Shown here in pieces: positions 49,720 to 57,786 of a stretch of DNA of 64,000 bases. The translations under genes and the position numbers were made by a program. The notes below the pieces were generated by a model that was given only the letters and a program-made list of their open reading frames with translations, had not been told where the DNA came from and did not search any database. The DNA is from Bacteroidales bacterium (lineage in GTDB: Bacteria > Bacteroidota > Bacteroidia > Bacteroidales > F082), in contig JAFRRS010000022.1 of NCBI GenBank assembly GCA_017427985.1, positions 62,001 through 126,000 of the forward strand, read 5' to 3'. The first letter of the stretch is position 1. Every line of letters starts with the position of its first letter.

Positions 49720-50321
49720 AATTACTTTTGATTATGAAGATTTTAATAGTTTACGCTATCCCTGAAGAAAGAATTGATATTAACATCCCTAACGCGGAAG
49801 TGATTTATGTGGAAACCGGCATAGGTAAGGTGAATGCGGCGATGCGCACGATGCATGCCATCTGCGATTATCATCCCGACATGGTGATAAACATTGGCTC
49901 TGCTGGAACTTTGCATCATGAAGTCGGCGATATTTTTGTTTGTAACCATTTCATTGACAGAGATTTGCGCAAGGTTACCCTTGACGGTGTGGTTTCTGAA
50001 ATCGATTTCGGTAGAGATGCGATTCATCGCATCTTAAATGGAGACGCGATGAATCGCGTCTGTACAACGTATTATTGGCAAGGTACATGCAATACAGGTG
50101 ATTCCTTCATCACTCAAGGCAACGATATCGAAGGCGATGTCATCGATATGGAATCGTTTGCCGAGGCCGATGTCTGCCGCGAGATGGGAGTGCCGTTCTT
50201 TGCGGTGAAATACGTCACCGACGTTGTGGGACAGAATTCAAGTGAGGAATGGTTTGCAAAATTGAAAGATGCGAGAGAAGGGTTGACGAAGTTTTTTAAC
50301 GATAACATTAAAATAAAATGA
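49716..50321 (+). CDS. 5'-methylthioadenosine/S-adenosylhomocysteine nucleosidase-like protein
   Basis: 201 residues. Purine nucleoside phosphorylase (PNP/UDP) fold: VETGIGKVNAAMRTMHAI, NIGSAGTLHHEVGDIFV, then NTGDSFITQ and VIDMESFAEADVCREMGVPFFAVKYVTD, where the Glu in DMES and the Asp in VTD bind ribose and base as in nucleosidases. Together these fit removal of purine from MTA, SAH or 5'-deoxyadenosine. Residues about 99-117 (GRDAIHRILNGDAMNRVCT) are encoded by two adjacent palindromes and look inserted before the conserved NTGDSF. The start overlaps the M20 stop; a second Met at 49734 is an alternative. The stop TGA is the first triplet of another repeat (50319-50349). Confidence 0.85.
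   Translation: MKLLLIMKILIVYAIPEERIDINIPNAEVIYVETGIGKVNAAMRTMHAICDYHPDMVINIGSAGTLHHEVGDIFVCNHFIDRDLRKVTLDGVVSEIDFGRDAIHRILNGDAMNRVCTTYYWQGTCNTGDSFITQGNDIEGDVIDMESFAEADVCREMGVPFFAVKYVTDVVGQNSSEEWFAKLKDAREGLTKFFNDNIKIK
50011..50066. repeat. Two adjacent palindromic elements, family B, inside the nucleosidase gene
   Basis: AGATGCGAT TC ATCGCATCT (50014-50033) and AGACGCGAT GA ATCGCGTCT (50042-50061) are joined by TAAATGG. Flanks GTAG and GTAC belong to the longer GTAGAGACG...CGTCTCTAC core. The arms differ from each other by T/C but each palindrome is perfect. Confidence 0.9.
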
Positions 50322-50349
50322 GATTCCTCGCTGCGCTCGGAATGACAAA
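50319..50349. repeat. Dispersed repeat GAGATTCCTCGCTGCGCTCGG
   Basis: TGAGATTCCTCGCTGCGC followed by TCGGAATGACA. On the reverse strand it reads HSERSEES in one frame, a string I know from many spurious ORFs, so the element is widespread. It supplies the stop of the nucleosidase gene and ends 6 bases before the YgiQ-type gene. Confidence 0.8.
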
Positions 50350-50354
50350 GTGAA

Positions 50355-52172
50355 ATGGATTTATTAAAATGGCTGCCGATAACGAAAAAAGAATCCGATT
50401 TGCGCGGATGGGACGAGCTTGATATTGTGCTCGTGAGCGGCGACGCATACGTCGACCATCCGTCGTTCGGGGCTGCTGTCATCGGGCGCACACTTGAACG
50501 TGAGGGTTATCGAGTTGCCATCATCCCGCAGCCCAACTGGCGTGACGACCTCCGCGACTTCCGCAAGTTTGGCAAGCCACGGCTCTTTTTCGGTGTGTCG
50601 GCAGGGTGCATGGATTCGATGGTGAACCACTATACTGCCAACAAACGTCTTCGTTCCAACGACGCCTACACCCCTGGAGGCGAGGCGGGTTTCCGTCCGG
50701 ATTATGCCTCGATAGTGTATTGCAAAATCCTAAAACAGATTTATCCCGATGTGCCAATCGTCTTGGGTGGCATCGAGGCATCTTTGCGCCGCGTGACGCA
50801 TTACGACTATTGGTCGGATTCGCTGAAAACAAGCATTCTCGTTGATTCTCAGGCGGATATGGGCGTTTATGGCATGGGCGAATTAGCGAATATTGAGATT
50901 GCAAAAGCCTTAGAAACTGGTAAGAAAATCGATGAAATCACTAATGTTCCGCAGACTTTTTTCCTGAAAAAGAGAACTCAATTTGTTGAATCTGAATGGC
51001 AAGATATTAGGCTCGTTTCGCATGAAGTTTGTTTGAAAGACAAACGCCTTTACGCCTCGAATTTCAAGCATGTTGAGGAGGAGTCGAACAAAAAACACGC
51101 TGCCAGATTGCTGCAAGATGTTGGCAATTTTACTCTTTACATAAATCCTCCTTATCCAACTTACACCACTGCTCAAATCGACGCTGCTTTTGACCTTCCG
51201 TATACCCGCATGCCGCACCCGAAATATGTCAAACGCGGTCCGATTCCGGCTTACGAGATGATCCGTCATTCGGTGAACATACATCGCGGTTGCTTCGGCG
51301 GCTGCGCTTTCTGCACCATCTCGGCGCATCAGGGAAAATTTGTGGCGTCGAGGAGCAAGGAATCGATTTTGAAAGAGGTTGAAAAAGTGACGCAAATGCC
51401 TGATTTCAAAGGCTATATCAGCGATTTGGGCGGTCCGTCGGCGAATATGTATCGAATGCACGGAAAAGACGAATCGCTTTGCGAAAAATGCGTGCGCCCG
51501 ACCTGCATCCAGCCAAATATCTGCAAGAATCTGAACACCGACCATCATCCGCTTATCGAACTATACAAGGAAGTTGATAAGAATCCTAATATTAAAAAGG
51601 TGACTATCGGCTCAGGCATCCGCTACGACCTGTTTTTGACCAACGACGACCCCGATGGAAAGCTTGGTTACGACGAGTATTTCGAGCAGCTGATGCGCCG
51701 TCATGTGAGCGGTCGATTGAAGGTGGCACCCGAGCAGGTGAGTGATAACGTGTTGAAACTCATGCGTAAACCGCCGTTCGCGTTGTTCAACAAATTGAAA
51801 AAACGCTTCGACCAGGTCAACGACAAATATCATCTCAACCAACAACTGATACCTTATTTTATATCGAGTCATCCGGCGTGCACCTTGATGGATATGGCCG
51901 AACTTGCAGTGAAAACCAAGGAGTTGGGCTATCATCTTGAGCAAGTTCAAGATTTCACACCTACGCCGATGACCTTGGCGACCGAAATCTATTATTCTGG
52001 CTACGACCCGTATACTTTAAAACCTGTTTTTGTGGCGAAAAACAAGGAAGACAAGCTCGCGCAACAACGGTTTTTCTTCTGGTACAAGCCCGAAAACCGC
52101 CAGTGGGTGAAGCAAATATTAAGAAAAATGGGCAAAACCGATTGGATTAGACGACTTTATGGAGATAAATGA
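50355..52172 (+). CDS. YgiQ family radical SAM protein
   Basis: 605 residues. An N-terminal UPF0313 domain (about 1-285: WDELDIVLVSGDAYVDHPSFGAAVIGR, FGVSAGCMDSMVNHYTANKR, VLGGIEASLRRVTHYDYWSD) precedes the radical SAM core with cluster motif HRGCFGGCAFCTISAHQGK (CX3CX2C, near 316). A further Cys group (CEKCVRPTCIQPNICKN) may bind a second cluster. C-terminal VAPEQVSD and QVQDFTPTPMT blocks are family landmarks. Function remains unknown for the whole family. Overlaps recX by 14 bases. Confidence 0.92.
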   Translation: MDLLKWLPITKKESDLRGWDELDIVLVSGDAYVDHPSFGAAVIGRTLEREGYRVAIIPQPNWRDDLRDFRKFGKPRLFFGVSAGCMDSMVNHYTANKRLRSNDAYTPGGEAGFRPDYASIVYCKILKQIYPDVPIVLGGIEASLRRVTHYDYWSDSLKTSILVDSQADMGVYGMGELANIEIAKALETGKKIDEITNVPQTFFLKKRTQFVESEWQDIRLVSHEVCLKDKRLYASNFKHVEEESNKKHAARLLQDVGNFTLYINPPYPTYTTAQIDAAFDLPYTRMPHPKYVKRGPIPAYEMIRHSVNIHRGCFGGCAFCTISAHQGKFVASRSKESILKEVEKVTQMPDFKGYISDLGGPSANMYRMHGKDESLCEKCVRPTCIQPNICKNLNTDHHPLIELYKEVDKNPNIKKVTIGSGIRYDLFLTNDDPDGKLGYDEYFEQLMRRHVSGRLKVAPEQVSDNVLKLMRKPPFALFNKLKKRFDQVNDKYHLNQQLIPYFISSHPACTLMDMAELAVKTKELGYHLEQVQDFTPTPMTLATEIYYSGYDPYTLKPVFVAKNKEDKLAQQRFFFWYKPENRQWVKQILRKMGKTDWIRRLYGDK

Positions 52173-52611
52173 CGCTATATTAAAAAAGGTGTTGCACTAC
52201 TGCGCCTATCAGGACAGGTGCACACAGGAGGTGAGGACCAAGCTCGCCACTTTCGACATGCCTAATCCCGAGAAGGAGAAAATCGTGAAACTCCTTGTGG
52301 ATGAAGGCTATCTCGACGATGAGCGTTATGCATCCACTTTTGTGAGAAGCAAGATTCATCTGAAAAAATGGGGCGTGAACAAGATAAAAATGTCGTTGAA
52401 AATGAAAGGCATCAGCGAGGAAATTATCTCCAATGCCTTGTCGGAAATCGACCCTGAGATTTATAAAGACGAATTGATAAAAGTGTTGAAAGCCAAGAAA
52501 ATCAACGAGTCAGACCCTTATAAAAAGAAGGCGAAACTGGCGCAATATGCCATTCAGAAAGGGTATGAATCCTCACTGGTTTGGGATACACTTCGTGTCA
52601 TTTCGAGTTAA
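52159..52611 (+). CDS. recX: Regulatory protein RecX
   Basis: 150 residues. Three-helix RecX repeats: an N-terminal YCAYQDRCTQEVRTKL, the central VDEGYLDDERYASTFVRSKIHLKKWGVNKIKMSLKMKGI signature and a third helix bundle to the end. RecX modulates RecA filaments. It overlaps the end of the YgiQ-type gene; no recA is seen here. A dispersed repeat follows the stop. Confidence 0.9.
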   Translation: MEINDAILKKVLHYCAYQDRCTQEVRTKLATFDMPNPEKEKIVKLLVDEGYLDDERYASTFVRSKIHLKKWGVNKIKMSLKMKGISEEIISNALSEIDPEIYKDELIKVLKAKKINESDPYKKKAKLAQYAIQKGYESSLVWDTLRVISS

Positions 52612-52619
52612 ACGATTCT

Positions 52620-52665
52620 TTCTCGTCATTCCGACCGAAGCGAAGCGGAGTGGAGAAATATCATG
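52620..52665. repeat. Dispersed repeat TCATTCCGACCGAAGCGAAGCG
   Basis: CTCGTCATTCCGACCGAAGC followed by GAAGCGGAGTGGAGAAATATC. It shares the TCATTCCGA start (reverse complement of TCGGAATGA) with the element at 50319, so both belong to one loose family. It lies between recX and the phosphatase gene. Confidence 0.7.
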
Positions 52666-52684
52666 AATAATAATTACAAATAAT

Positions 52685-53440
52685 ATGAAAATGAAGAATT
52701 TGTCAAAATTGATTTTAACGTTTGTCCTTGTCACCGGATTCCTTTGGAACGTCAACGCACAAGGCTATCAGCCGACCACTTATTTCACAACTGAGGAAAT
52801 GCCTGATTTGATACAATGTTTGCCAGCACCTCCCGACAGTACGTCGGAGGCCTTCAGCTACGATATCCTTCGTTATATGTGGGGTAAGTTGCAACGTTTC
52901 GACACTGAGCGTGCCGAAATGGCCAAACGCGACGCTGTATGGAGCTACGAGGCTCTTCTTGCCGAGATGAGTGTGCCGTTCGAACTTGAGATTTCTGAAG
53001 AAGACACTCCTGAGATATGGAAACTCATCACCAACAGCCTTGCTACCGTCGATCAGATGCGTGTGGCACCGAAGGCATATTACCATCGCACACGTCCTTT
53101 TGTGTATTTCCACGAGGAGCCTTTCATGGAAAGCGACAAGGAATTCTACAACGAAGGCAGCTATCCGTCGGGACATACCATGCGCTGCTGGGCCACGGCG
53201 TTGCTTCTCTCTGAAATAAACCCTGAGGCATCAGGTGCCATCTTCAGCCGAGCCTGGCTGTATTGCGAGAACCGCGTCATCACGGGAGCGCATTGGCAAA
53301 GCGACATCGACGCCACACGTTCCGGTGCAAGTATAGGATATGCGCGACTCCAGACAAGCCCTGAGTTTCAGAAGCAGATGTCCAAAGCGCAGAAAGAATT
53401 CAAGAAACTAATTAAAAGCACCAAGAGTAGCCGACCTTAA
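52685..53440 (+). CDS. PAP2-type acid phosphatase (class A non-specific)
   Basis: 251 residues. Signal peptide about 1-26 (cleavage after VNAQ), so it is periplasmic or exported. The PAP2 catalytic triad of motifs is complete: KAYYHRTRPF (KxxxxxxRP), YPSGHT with the catalytic His of PSGH, and SRAWLYCENRVITGAHWQSD (SRxxxxxHxxxD) with nucleophile His. It removes phosphate from nucleotides and sugar phosphates. The start may be two codons later (ATG 52691). The 3' end overlaps the convergent barrel gene by 29 bases. Confidence 0.9.
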   Translation: MKMKNLSKLILTFVLVTGFLWNVNAQGYQPTTYFTTEEMPDLIQCLPAPPDSTSEAFSYDILRYMWGKLQRFDTERAEMAKRDAVWSYEALLAEMSVPFELEISEEDTPEIWKLITNSLATVDQMRVAPKAYYHRTRPFVYFHEEPFMESDKEFYNEGSYPSGHTMRCWATALLLSEINPEASGAIFSRAWLYCENRVITGAHWQSDIDATRSGASIGYARLQTSPEFQKQMSKAQKEFKKLIKSTKSSRP

Positions 53441-54071
53441 CAAACACGCCCAGCATAGAGCCGATTGCGGTGTGCTGCTCGAAGTAAAGCCTGTTGTGTT
53501 GGTCAATCTGGTATTCGGCACCGAAACCGACGTTAAGACCGCCACCGAATGAGAAAAACTTATCAAGTCGGTCTTTGTAATAGTATTTCTTGCCATCATC
53601 AAGATAAACAGTGCTTTCGATGAGATCGTCCTCGTTTATCGTTATTTCTCCTAATGTGACGAGGTCATAAACCGTGGCCATTATTTTGCCTGCTCGTGAA
53701 TAACCTACTGTAGCGTAAAAACCGGCAATCAGATAGATGTGGAATTGTTCTCTACCGAAGATGAAGTTGGCGTTGAAGTTGAGGTCGGCACGTCGTCCCC
53801 AAGCGATTGTACCTCTATTCAACGTGTCATATCTGTCAACAGTGTATTTTGTAGCTCTTTTTGACGAATAGAAATAATAGTTGCCGTCGATAGTGAAACG
53901 CACATTTTCAGTGTAGTCGTAAGAAAATCTGACACCGACGCCCGCTTTTGTCAGCGAAACCGGTATCTGAAATGAAATGGCATGTTTAGGAAGATTGGAT
54001 AAACGGAGTGAATGGTTCTCAAAATTGCTGTTTTCCTGTGCATTAACAGCCTGTAATCCAAACAAAAACAT
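53412..54071 (-). CDS. Outer-membrane barrel protein, signal peptide split by a poly-A frameshift
   Basis: 219 residues from the first in-frame ATG (54071), but that leaves a truncated signal peptide (MFLFGLQAVNAQ). Reading further upstream in frame gives KKLLYTAFLMFLFGLQAVNAQ, an ideal signal peptide whose ATG (54105) is out of frame by one base at a run of eight A (54093-54100 on the + strand as T). With seven A the protein would start M-T-K-K. The mature part has barrel-type strands (VGVRFSYDYTENVRFTIDGNYYFY, GFYATVGYSRAG, FSFGGGLNVGFGAEYQID) and ends VKVGYSWCF with C-terminal Phe. Function unknown. Confidence 0.78.
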   Translation of the reverse strand: MFLFGLQAVNAQENSNFENHSLRLSNLPKHAISFQIPVSLTKAGVGVRFSYDYTENVRFTIDGNYYFYSSKRATKYTVDRYDTLNRGTIAWGRRADLNFNANFIFGREQFHIYLIAGFYATVGYSRAGKIMATVYDLVTLGEITINEDDLIESTVYLDDGKKYYYKDRLDKFFSFGGGLNVGFGAEYQIDQHNRLYFEQHTAIGSMLGVFVKVGYSWCF

Positions 54072-54127
54072 TAAAAAAGCTGTGTAGAGTAGTTTTTTTT
54101 GTCATGATAAAATAAGTTTAGTTGGTG

Positions 54128-54135
54128 CAAAGATA
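54128..54135 (-). promoter_or_regulatory. Bacteroidota -7 box for the frameshifted barrel gene
   Basis: Reverse strand TATCTTTG followed by CA, 23 bases before ATG 54105. This spacing supports 54105 as the true start. Confidence 0.6.
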
Positions 54136-54166
54136 TGATTTTTTTTAATAATCAAAAAATTTTTCA

Positions 54167-54174
54167 TAATTTTG
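54167..54174 (+). promoter_or_regulatory. Bacteroidota -7 box for the MscS-type channel
   Basis: TAATTTTG followed by CA, 21 bases before the ATG at 54195. Confidence 0.6.
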
Positions 54175-54194
54175 CAATCGTTAAGTTTTAGCAG

Positions 54195-56696
54195 ATGGCA
54201 AAGAGGTTTATTGTCTTTTTTATTGCGATTTTGATGTTAGTCAGACCGGCGTTCGCCGAGGAGATGCAGACGCTTCCGCAACGACTGCAGACGCTGAGAT
54301 TTTCGCTTCAGCGTGACTATCAGCAGATGGAGCAGACAAAAGAGGATATTTCGGCAAATTATGAGGCGCAACACCAGGAGATGGTCGAAATCATGAAGCA
54401 TTGTAACGAGTTGTCGCTGCGACTTTATTCGCAAAAGCAGGAATACACGCTCGATATCTGCTTCGCCTTGGAGAAAGTCAAAAATGAATATGAGAATTTC
54501 AATATAAACAGGATGCCTTACAATCGTATTGTAAACAATCTTGACATTGAGATAGAACGCTACAACCATCTTATAGAGTCGCTGCAGAACATCGACCAAA
54601 CCCTGCCGATTCTTGACCCTGCCGATAAACTCAGCCGTGACACTTGTGTCTTTTTTGCCAAAGAGCTTCTGAGATTATATGCCGAAAGCCGCGACATCAT
54701 TGTAAACGACAGCATTCATTACAATGAGACGTATTCCCAGCTTAAAGAATCGTATGACTATGCAAGCCGATATTATAAACTGCTCCAGAACAAGATTTTT
54801 GTTGAAGGACAGACGCCTTGGATTACAATTCTTGCCAATCCGCGGATATATTGGAAAAAGACCGTTGACGACATAAAGGAAAAATATACTCTTTTCTTTA
54901 TGAATGACGACGAAAATGTTGACTTGTACGACTATTATTGGGAGCCTTCCATCCTGGTGGTTTTCATCTCGATGATGCTCGGATTGCTGGTGGCTAGCTG
55001 GCTGATAGTCAATCTGTTGGCTGTTCCATTGTTCCGACATGTCAAAATCCTGACAAATACCGCTAAAGTACAGAAACGGCAAATCATCCTGCTTGTTTCG
55101 ATGTTGCTGTGTTTATTGTTGAATGGCATAATCTTCAATTCTGACGAGTTGGTTTTAAAAGCTATCAGGCTCTTCAACACTTTCATCTGGCTGCTTACCG
55201 CTATCATCGCCGCCTTGCTTATCAGGCTTGAGGCGAAACAGCTTAAAAACAGCATCAGACTTTATTTGCCTGTCATCATCACGGCCGTTGTGGTTATCGG
55301 TTGCCGCGTGATATTCGCCCCGAACTCGTTCATGAACTTTATCTTCCCACCATTGTTGATGGTCTTTTCAGCATGGCAGTTTTTGGCTTGTATCCGTCAT
55401 GGCAAGACAGCCGAGAAGAGCGACCGCGTCATGGGATGGATTTCGCTGTCAGTCACTGTTGTGGCTATGATTGTGTCGATAGCGGGTTATATCTTCGCCG
55501 CTTTGATGATATTGATTTGGTGGTATTTCCAGCTTGCCGCTATCCACACCATGACAACGATATGGTATCTCATCACTCTTTATAAGGAAAAACGCATGAA
55601 ACGACGTATCGACGAATATCGCAAACGCATCAACTTCGTGGGCGGTGCCGATAAAGAGGCTCTGCTGTTCGGCGCCACTTGGTTCTACGATTTGATTAAG
55701 GATGTGGCTCTTCCGGCTCTGGCTCTGATGTCGTTGCCGTTCTGCATACATCTGGCTCTCAACGTGTTCGATTTTGAGGATATATACCATAATATTTACG
55801 ACAATCCATTCTATCAATTCGTCGATGCCAACGGAATAAGCACTTTCAGACTTTCGTTCAATGCCATCATAATCCTGATTGGATTAGTGTTTGTCTTCAG
55901 ATATCTCAACAAAGCCCTGCATGTGATATGGCAGTATAGCCGATATACGCAGTTTATGCGGAAAAACAAGCGCACAAGCATCCGAAAGAACGAAATCAAC
56001 CTGTCGCTGGGCAACAGCATCATCAGCGTTTTGGTGTGGATGGTCTATGTCATTATTGTAATTTCTATGTTGCAGATTCCGACAGGTTCGCTGGGTCTTA
56101 TCCTTGGAGGTTTCTCGGCCGGTATCGGTTTGGCCATGAAAGATATAATCAACAACTTCATCTACAGCATCCAGCTTATGACGGGACGCCTGAAGATCGG
56201 CGACTGGATTGAGTGCGACGGCATACGTGGCGTTGTCACAGATATAAGCTATCAGAGCACGCAGGTGGAGACTATCAACGAAACCACGGTGTCGTTCCTA
56301 AATGCTGACTTGTTCGCAAAGAACTTCATCAACCTGACAAAGAGCAACTCCTACGAGCTGTTGAGTATTCCTGTCGGGGTGGCGTATGGCACCGATGTGC
56401 AACATGTTCGTGAGATACTTGAAAAAGCCATGCAGGTGATGCGCACCAAAGACGCATACGGTCGTGATGTGGTTGAGCCTAAGAGAGGAATCTACGTGGT
56501 GTTTGGCAATTTTAACGACAGCGCAGTCGAGATTTGGGTGAAACAGTACATTTTGGCAGCCGAGCGCATCGGCTATATCGACCGTGCTAAAGAAGTGATT
56601 TATAACGCATTGACTGCCAATGGAATAAGTATTCCGTTCCCGCAATGCGACGTTCACGTCATCAAAGATGATGAGAAGGCGTTTACGAATGATTAA
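54195..56696 (+). CDS. Large MscS-family mechanosensitive ion channel
   Basis: 833 residues. Signal peptide about 1-22 (cleavage after AFAEE), a periplasmic helical/coiled-coil domain (about 25-240), then about nine to eleven TM helices. The MscS core begins near 605: the pore helix GSLGLILGGFSAGIGLAMKDIINNFIYSIQLMTGRLKIGDWIECDGIRGVVTDISYQST is split by Gly/Ala packing, followed by the cytoplasmic beta domain and vestibule. This is the large MscK/YbdG-like class that protects against osmotic down-shock. It probably shares a transcript with the DUF4421-like gene 17 bases downstream. Confidence 0.92.
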   Translation: MAKRFIVFFIAILMLVRPAFAEEMQTLPQRLQTLRFSLQRDYQQMEQTKEDISANYEAQHQEMVEIMKHCNELSLRLYSQKQEYTLDICFALEKVKNEYENFNINRMPYNRIVNNLDIEIERYNHLIESLQNIDQTLPILDPADKLSRDTCVFFAKELLRLYAESRDIIVNDSIHYNETYSQLKESYDYASRYYKLLQNKIFVEGQTPWITILANPRIYWKKTVDDIKEKYTLFFMNDDENVDLYDYYWEPSILVVFISMMLGLLVASWLIVNLLAVPLFRHVKILTNTAKVQKRQIILLVSMLLCLLLNGIIFNSDELVLKAIRLFNTFIWLLTAIIAALLIRLEAKQLKNSIRLYLPVIITAVVVIGCRVIFAPNSFMNFIFPPLLMVFSAWQFLACIRHGKTAEKSDRVMGWISLSVTVVAMIVSIAGYIFAALMILIWWYFQLAAIHTMTTIWYLITLYKEKRMKRRIDEYRKRINFVGGADKEALLFGATWFYDLIKDVALPALALMSLPFCIHLALNVFDFEDIYHNIYDNPFYQFVDANGISTFRLSFNAIIILIGLVFVFRYLNKALHVIWQYSRYTQFMRKNKRTSIRKNEINLSLGNSIISVLVWMVYVIIVISMLQIPTGSLGLILGGFSAGIGLAMKDIINNFIYSIQLMTGRLKIGDWIECDGIRGVVTDISYQSTQVETINETTVSFLNADLFAKNFINLTKSNSYELLSIPVGVAYGTDVQHVREILEKAMQVMRTKDAYGRDVVEPKRGIYVVFGNFNDSAVEIWVKQYILAAERIGYIDRAKEVIYNALTANGISIPFPQCDVHVIKDDEKAFTND

Positions 56697-56713
56697 CTAA
56701 TTTTTTTTATAAG

Positions 56714-57742
56714 ATGAAAAAGCTTTTTTTAACTGTAGTATCTTTGTTTTTCTGCTTGGTAACAATGGGGCAGGAGCTGGACCTTGATGGCAATTTTTTT
56801 AGTCGCCGATACAACAAAATAACCTATGACACCAACTATATAGTGCGTCCAAAGTGCAAATGGACATTCAAGTTGAGAACCATGACGCTGATGCAGGAAT
56901 TCAGCACCAAGGGTGAGTTTGAAGGCACGACATTTGAGTCGAATCTGAGCACAGGACTGAAGCCGAAACTCAATGTGCAGGTTGGCTATATGGGAGTTGC
57001 TCTCGCTGGCGGCATCAGTTTCAACAAGCTGAAAGGTCAGAAAGACAGAGACTTCGACGTGAAACTCAATATGTACGGTAAAACATTCGGCTTCGAACTT
57101 GGCTTGAGCGGAATCGAGAGCCTTCACGGAAATTATATGCTGGATGTTCCTGGAATGGATGGCATCTACATAGATGATTCCCTCTATATAGAATTCCCAC
57201 TTGATTTTGAGGTGCCTGAAGGTAAAGTCTCACAAGCCGTCTTTAACTTCAACTTTTACTATGCATTCAATAATAAGAAGTTCTCATATCCGGCAGCGTT
57301 TACACAGATGTTTATTCAGAAAAAGAGTGCCGGTAGTATACTCGCGGGCGGTGAGATTCATGTGAATACCATCAATATTGGCGACACAGTATCGTATGAT
57401 GAGCTTTTCAGACTAAGAAATGTCACATACGGCATCGGCGTGGGTTACGGATATAATTTTGTGCTGTCGCGTCACTTGCTCGTACACGCGTCGGCTCTTC
57501 CGTATCTCGTGCTTCATAGCAAAACATTTGTCAGAAACTATATGGAAGGCGATGGCAAAACTGTGGTTTCCGATTTTCCGGAACTGTTTGTCGTAGGCAG
57601 GCTCGCTGTCGTTTATGATTTCAATAAAAGATGGTTCGCTGGCGCTACCGGGCAGGTTAACTGGTCGAATGTCAATTCCAGAAAACTGAAAACAGGCAAC
57701 GCCTTATATCAAGTTTTTGTATTTCTTGGAATCAGATTGTAA
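56714..57742 (+). CDS. DUF4421-like outer-membrane protein
   Basis: 342 residues. Signal peptide about 1-19 (cleavage after TMGQ). The block YDTNYIVRPKCKWTFKLR followed by long amphipathic strands, to a last strand ALYQVFVFLGIRL, fits the DUF4421 family of Bacteroidales barrels as I remember it. Function is unknown; homologues often sit near envelope genes, as here behind a mechanosensitive channel. Confidence 0.7.
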   Translation: MKKLFLTVVSLFFCLVTMGQELDLDGNFFSRRYNKITYDTNYIVRPKCKWTFKLRTMTLMQEFSTKGEFEGTTFESNLSTGLKPKLNVQVGYMGVALAGGISFNKLKGQKDRDFDVKLNMYGKTFGFELGLSGIESLHGNYMLDVPGMDGIYIDDSLYIEFPLDFEVPEGKVSQAVFNFNFYYAFNNKKFSYPAAFTQMFIQKKSAGSILAGGEIHVNTINIGDTVSYDELFRLRNVTYGIGVGYGYNFVLSRHLLVHASALPYLVLHSKTFVRNYMEGDGKTVVSDFPELFVVGRLAVVYDFNKRWFAGATGQVNWSNVNSRKLKTGNALYQVFVFLGIRL

Positions 57743-57750
57743 AAAAATTG

Positions 57751-57758
57751 TAATTTTG
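57751..57758 (+). promoter_or_regulatory. Bacteroidota -7 box for prfB
   Basis: TAATTTTG, 28 bases before the prfB ATG at 57787. Confidence 0.6.
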
Positions 57759-57786
57759 TAACCTAAATCATACACCTTATATTAAT

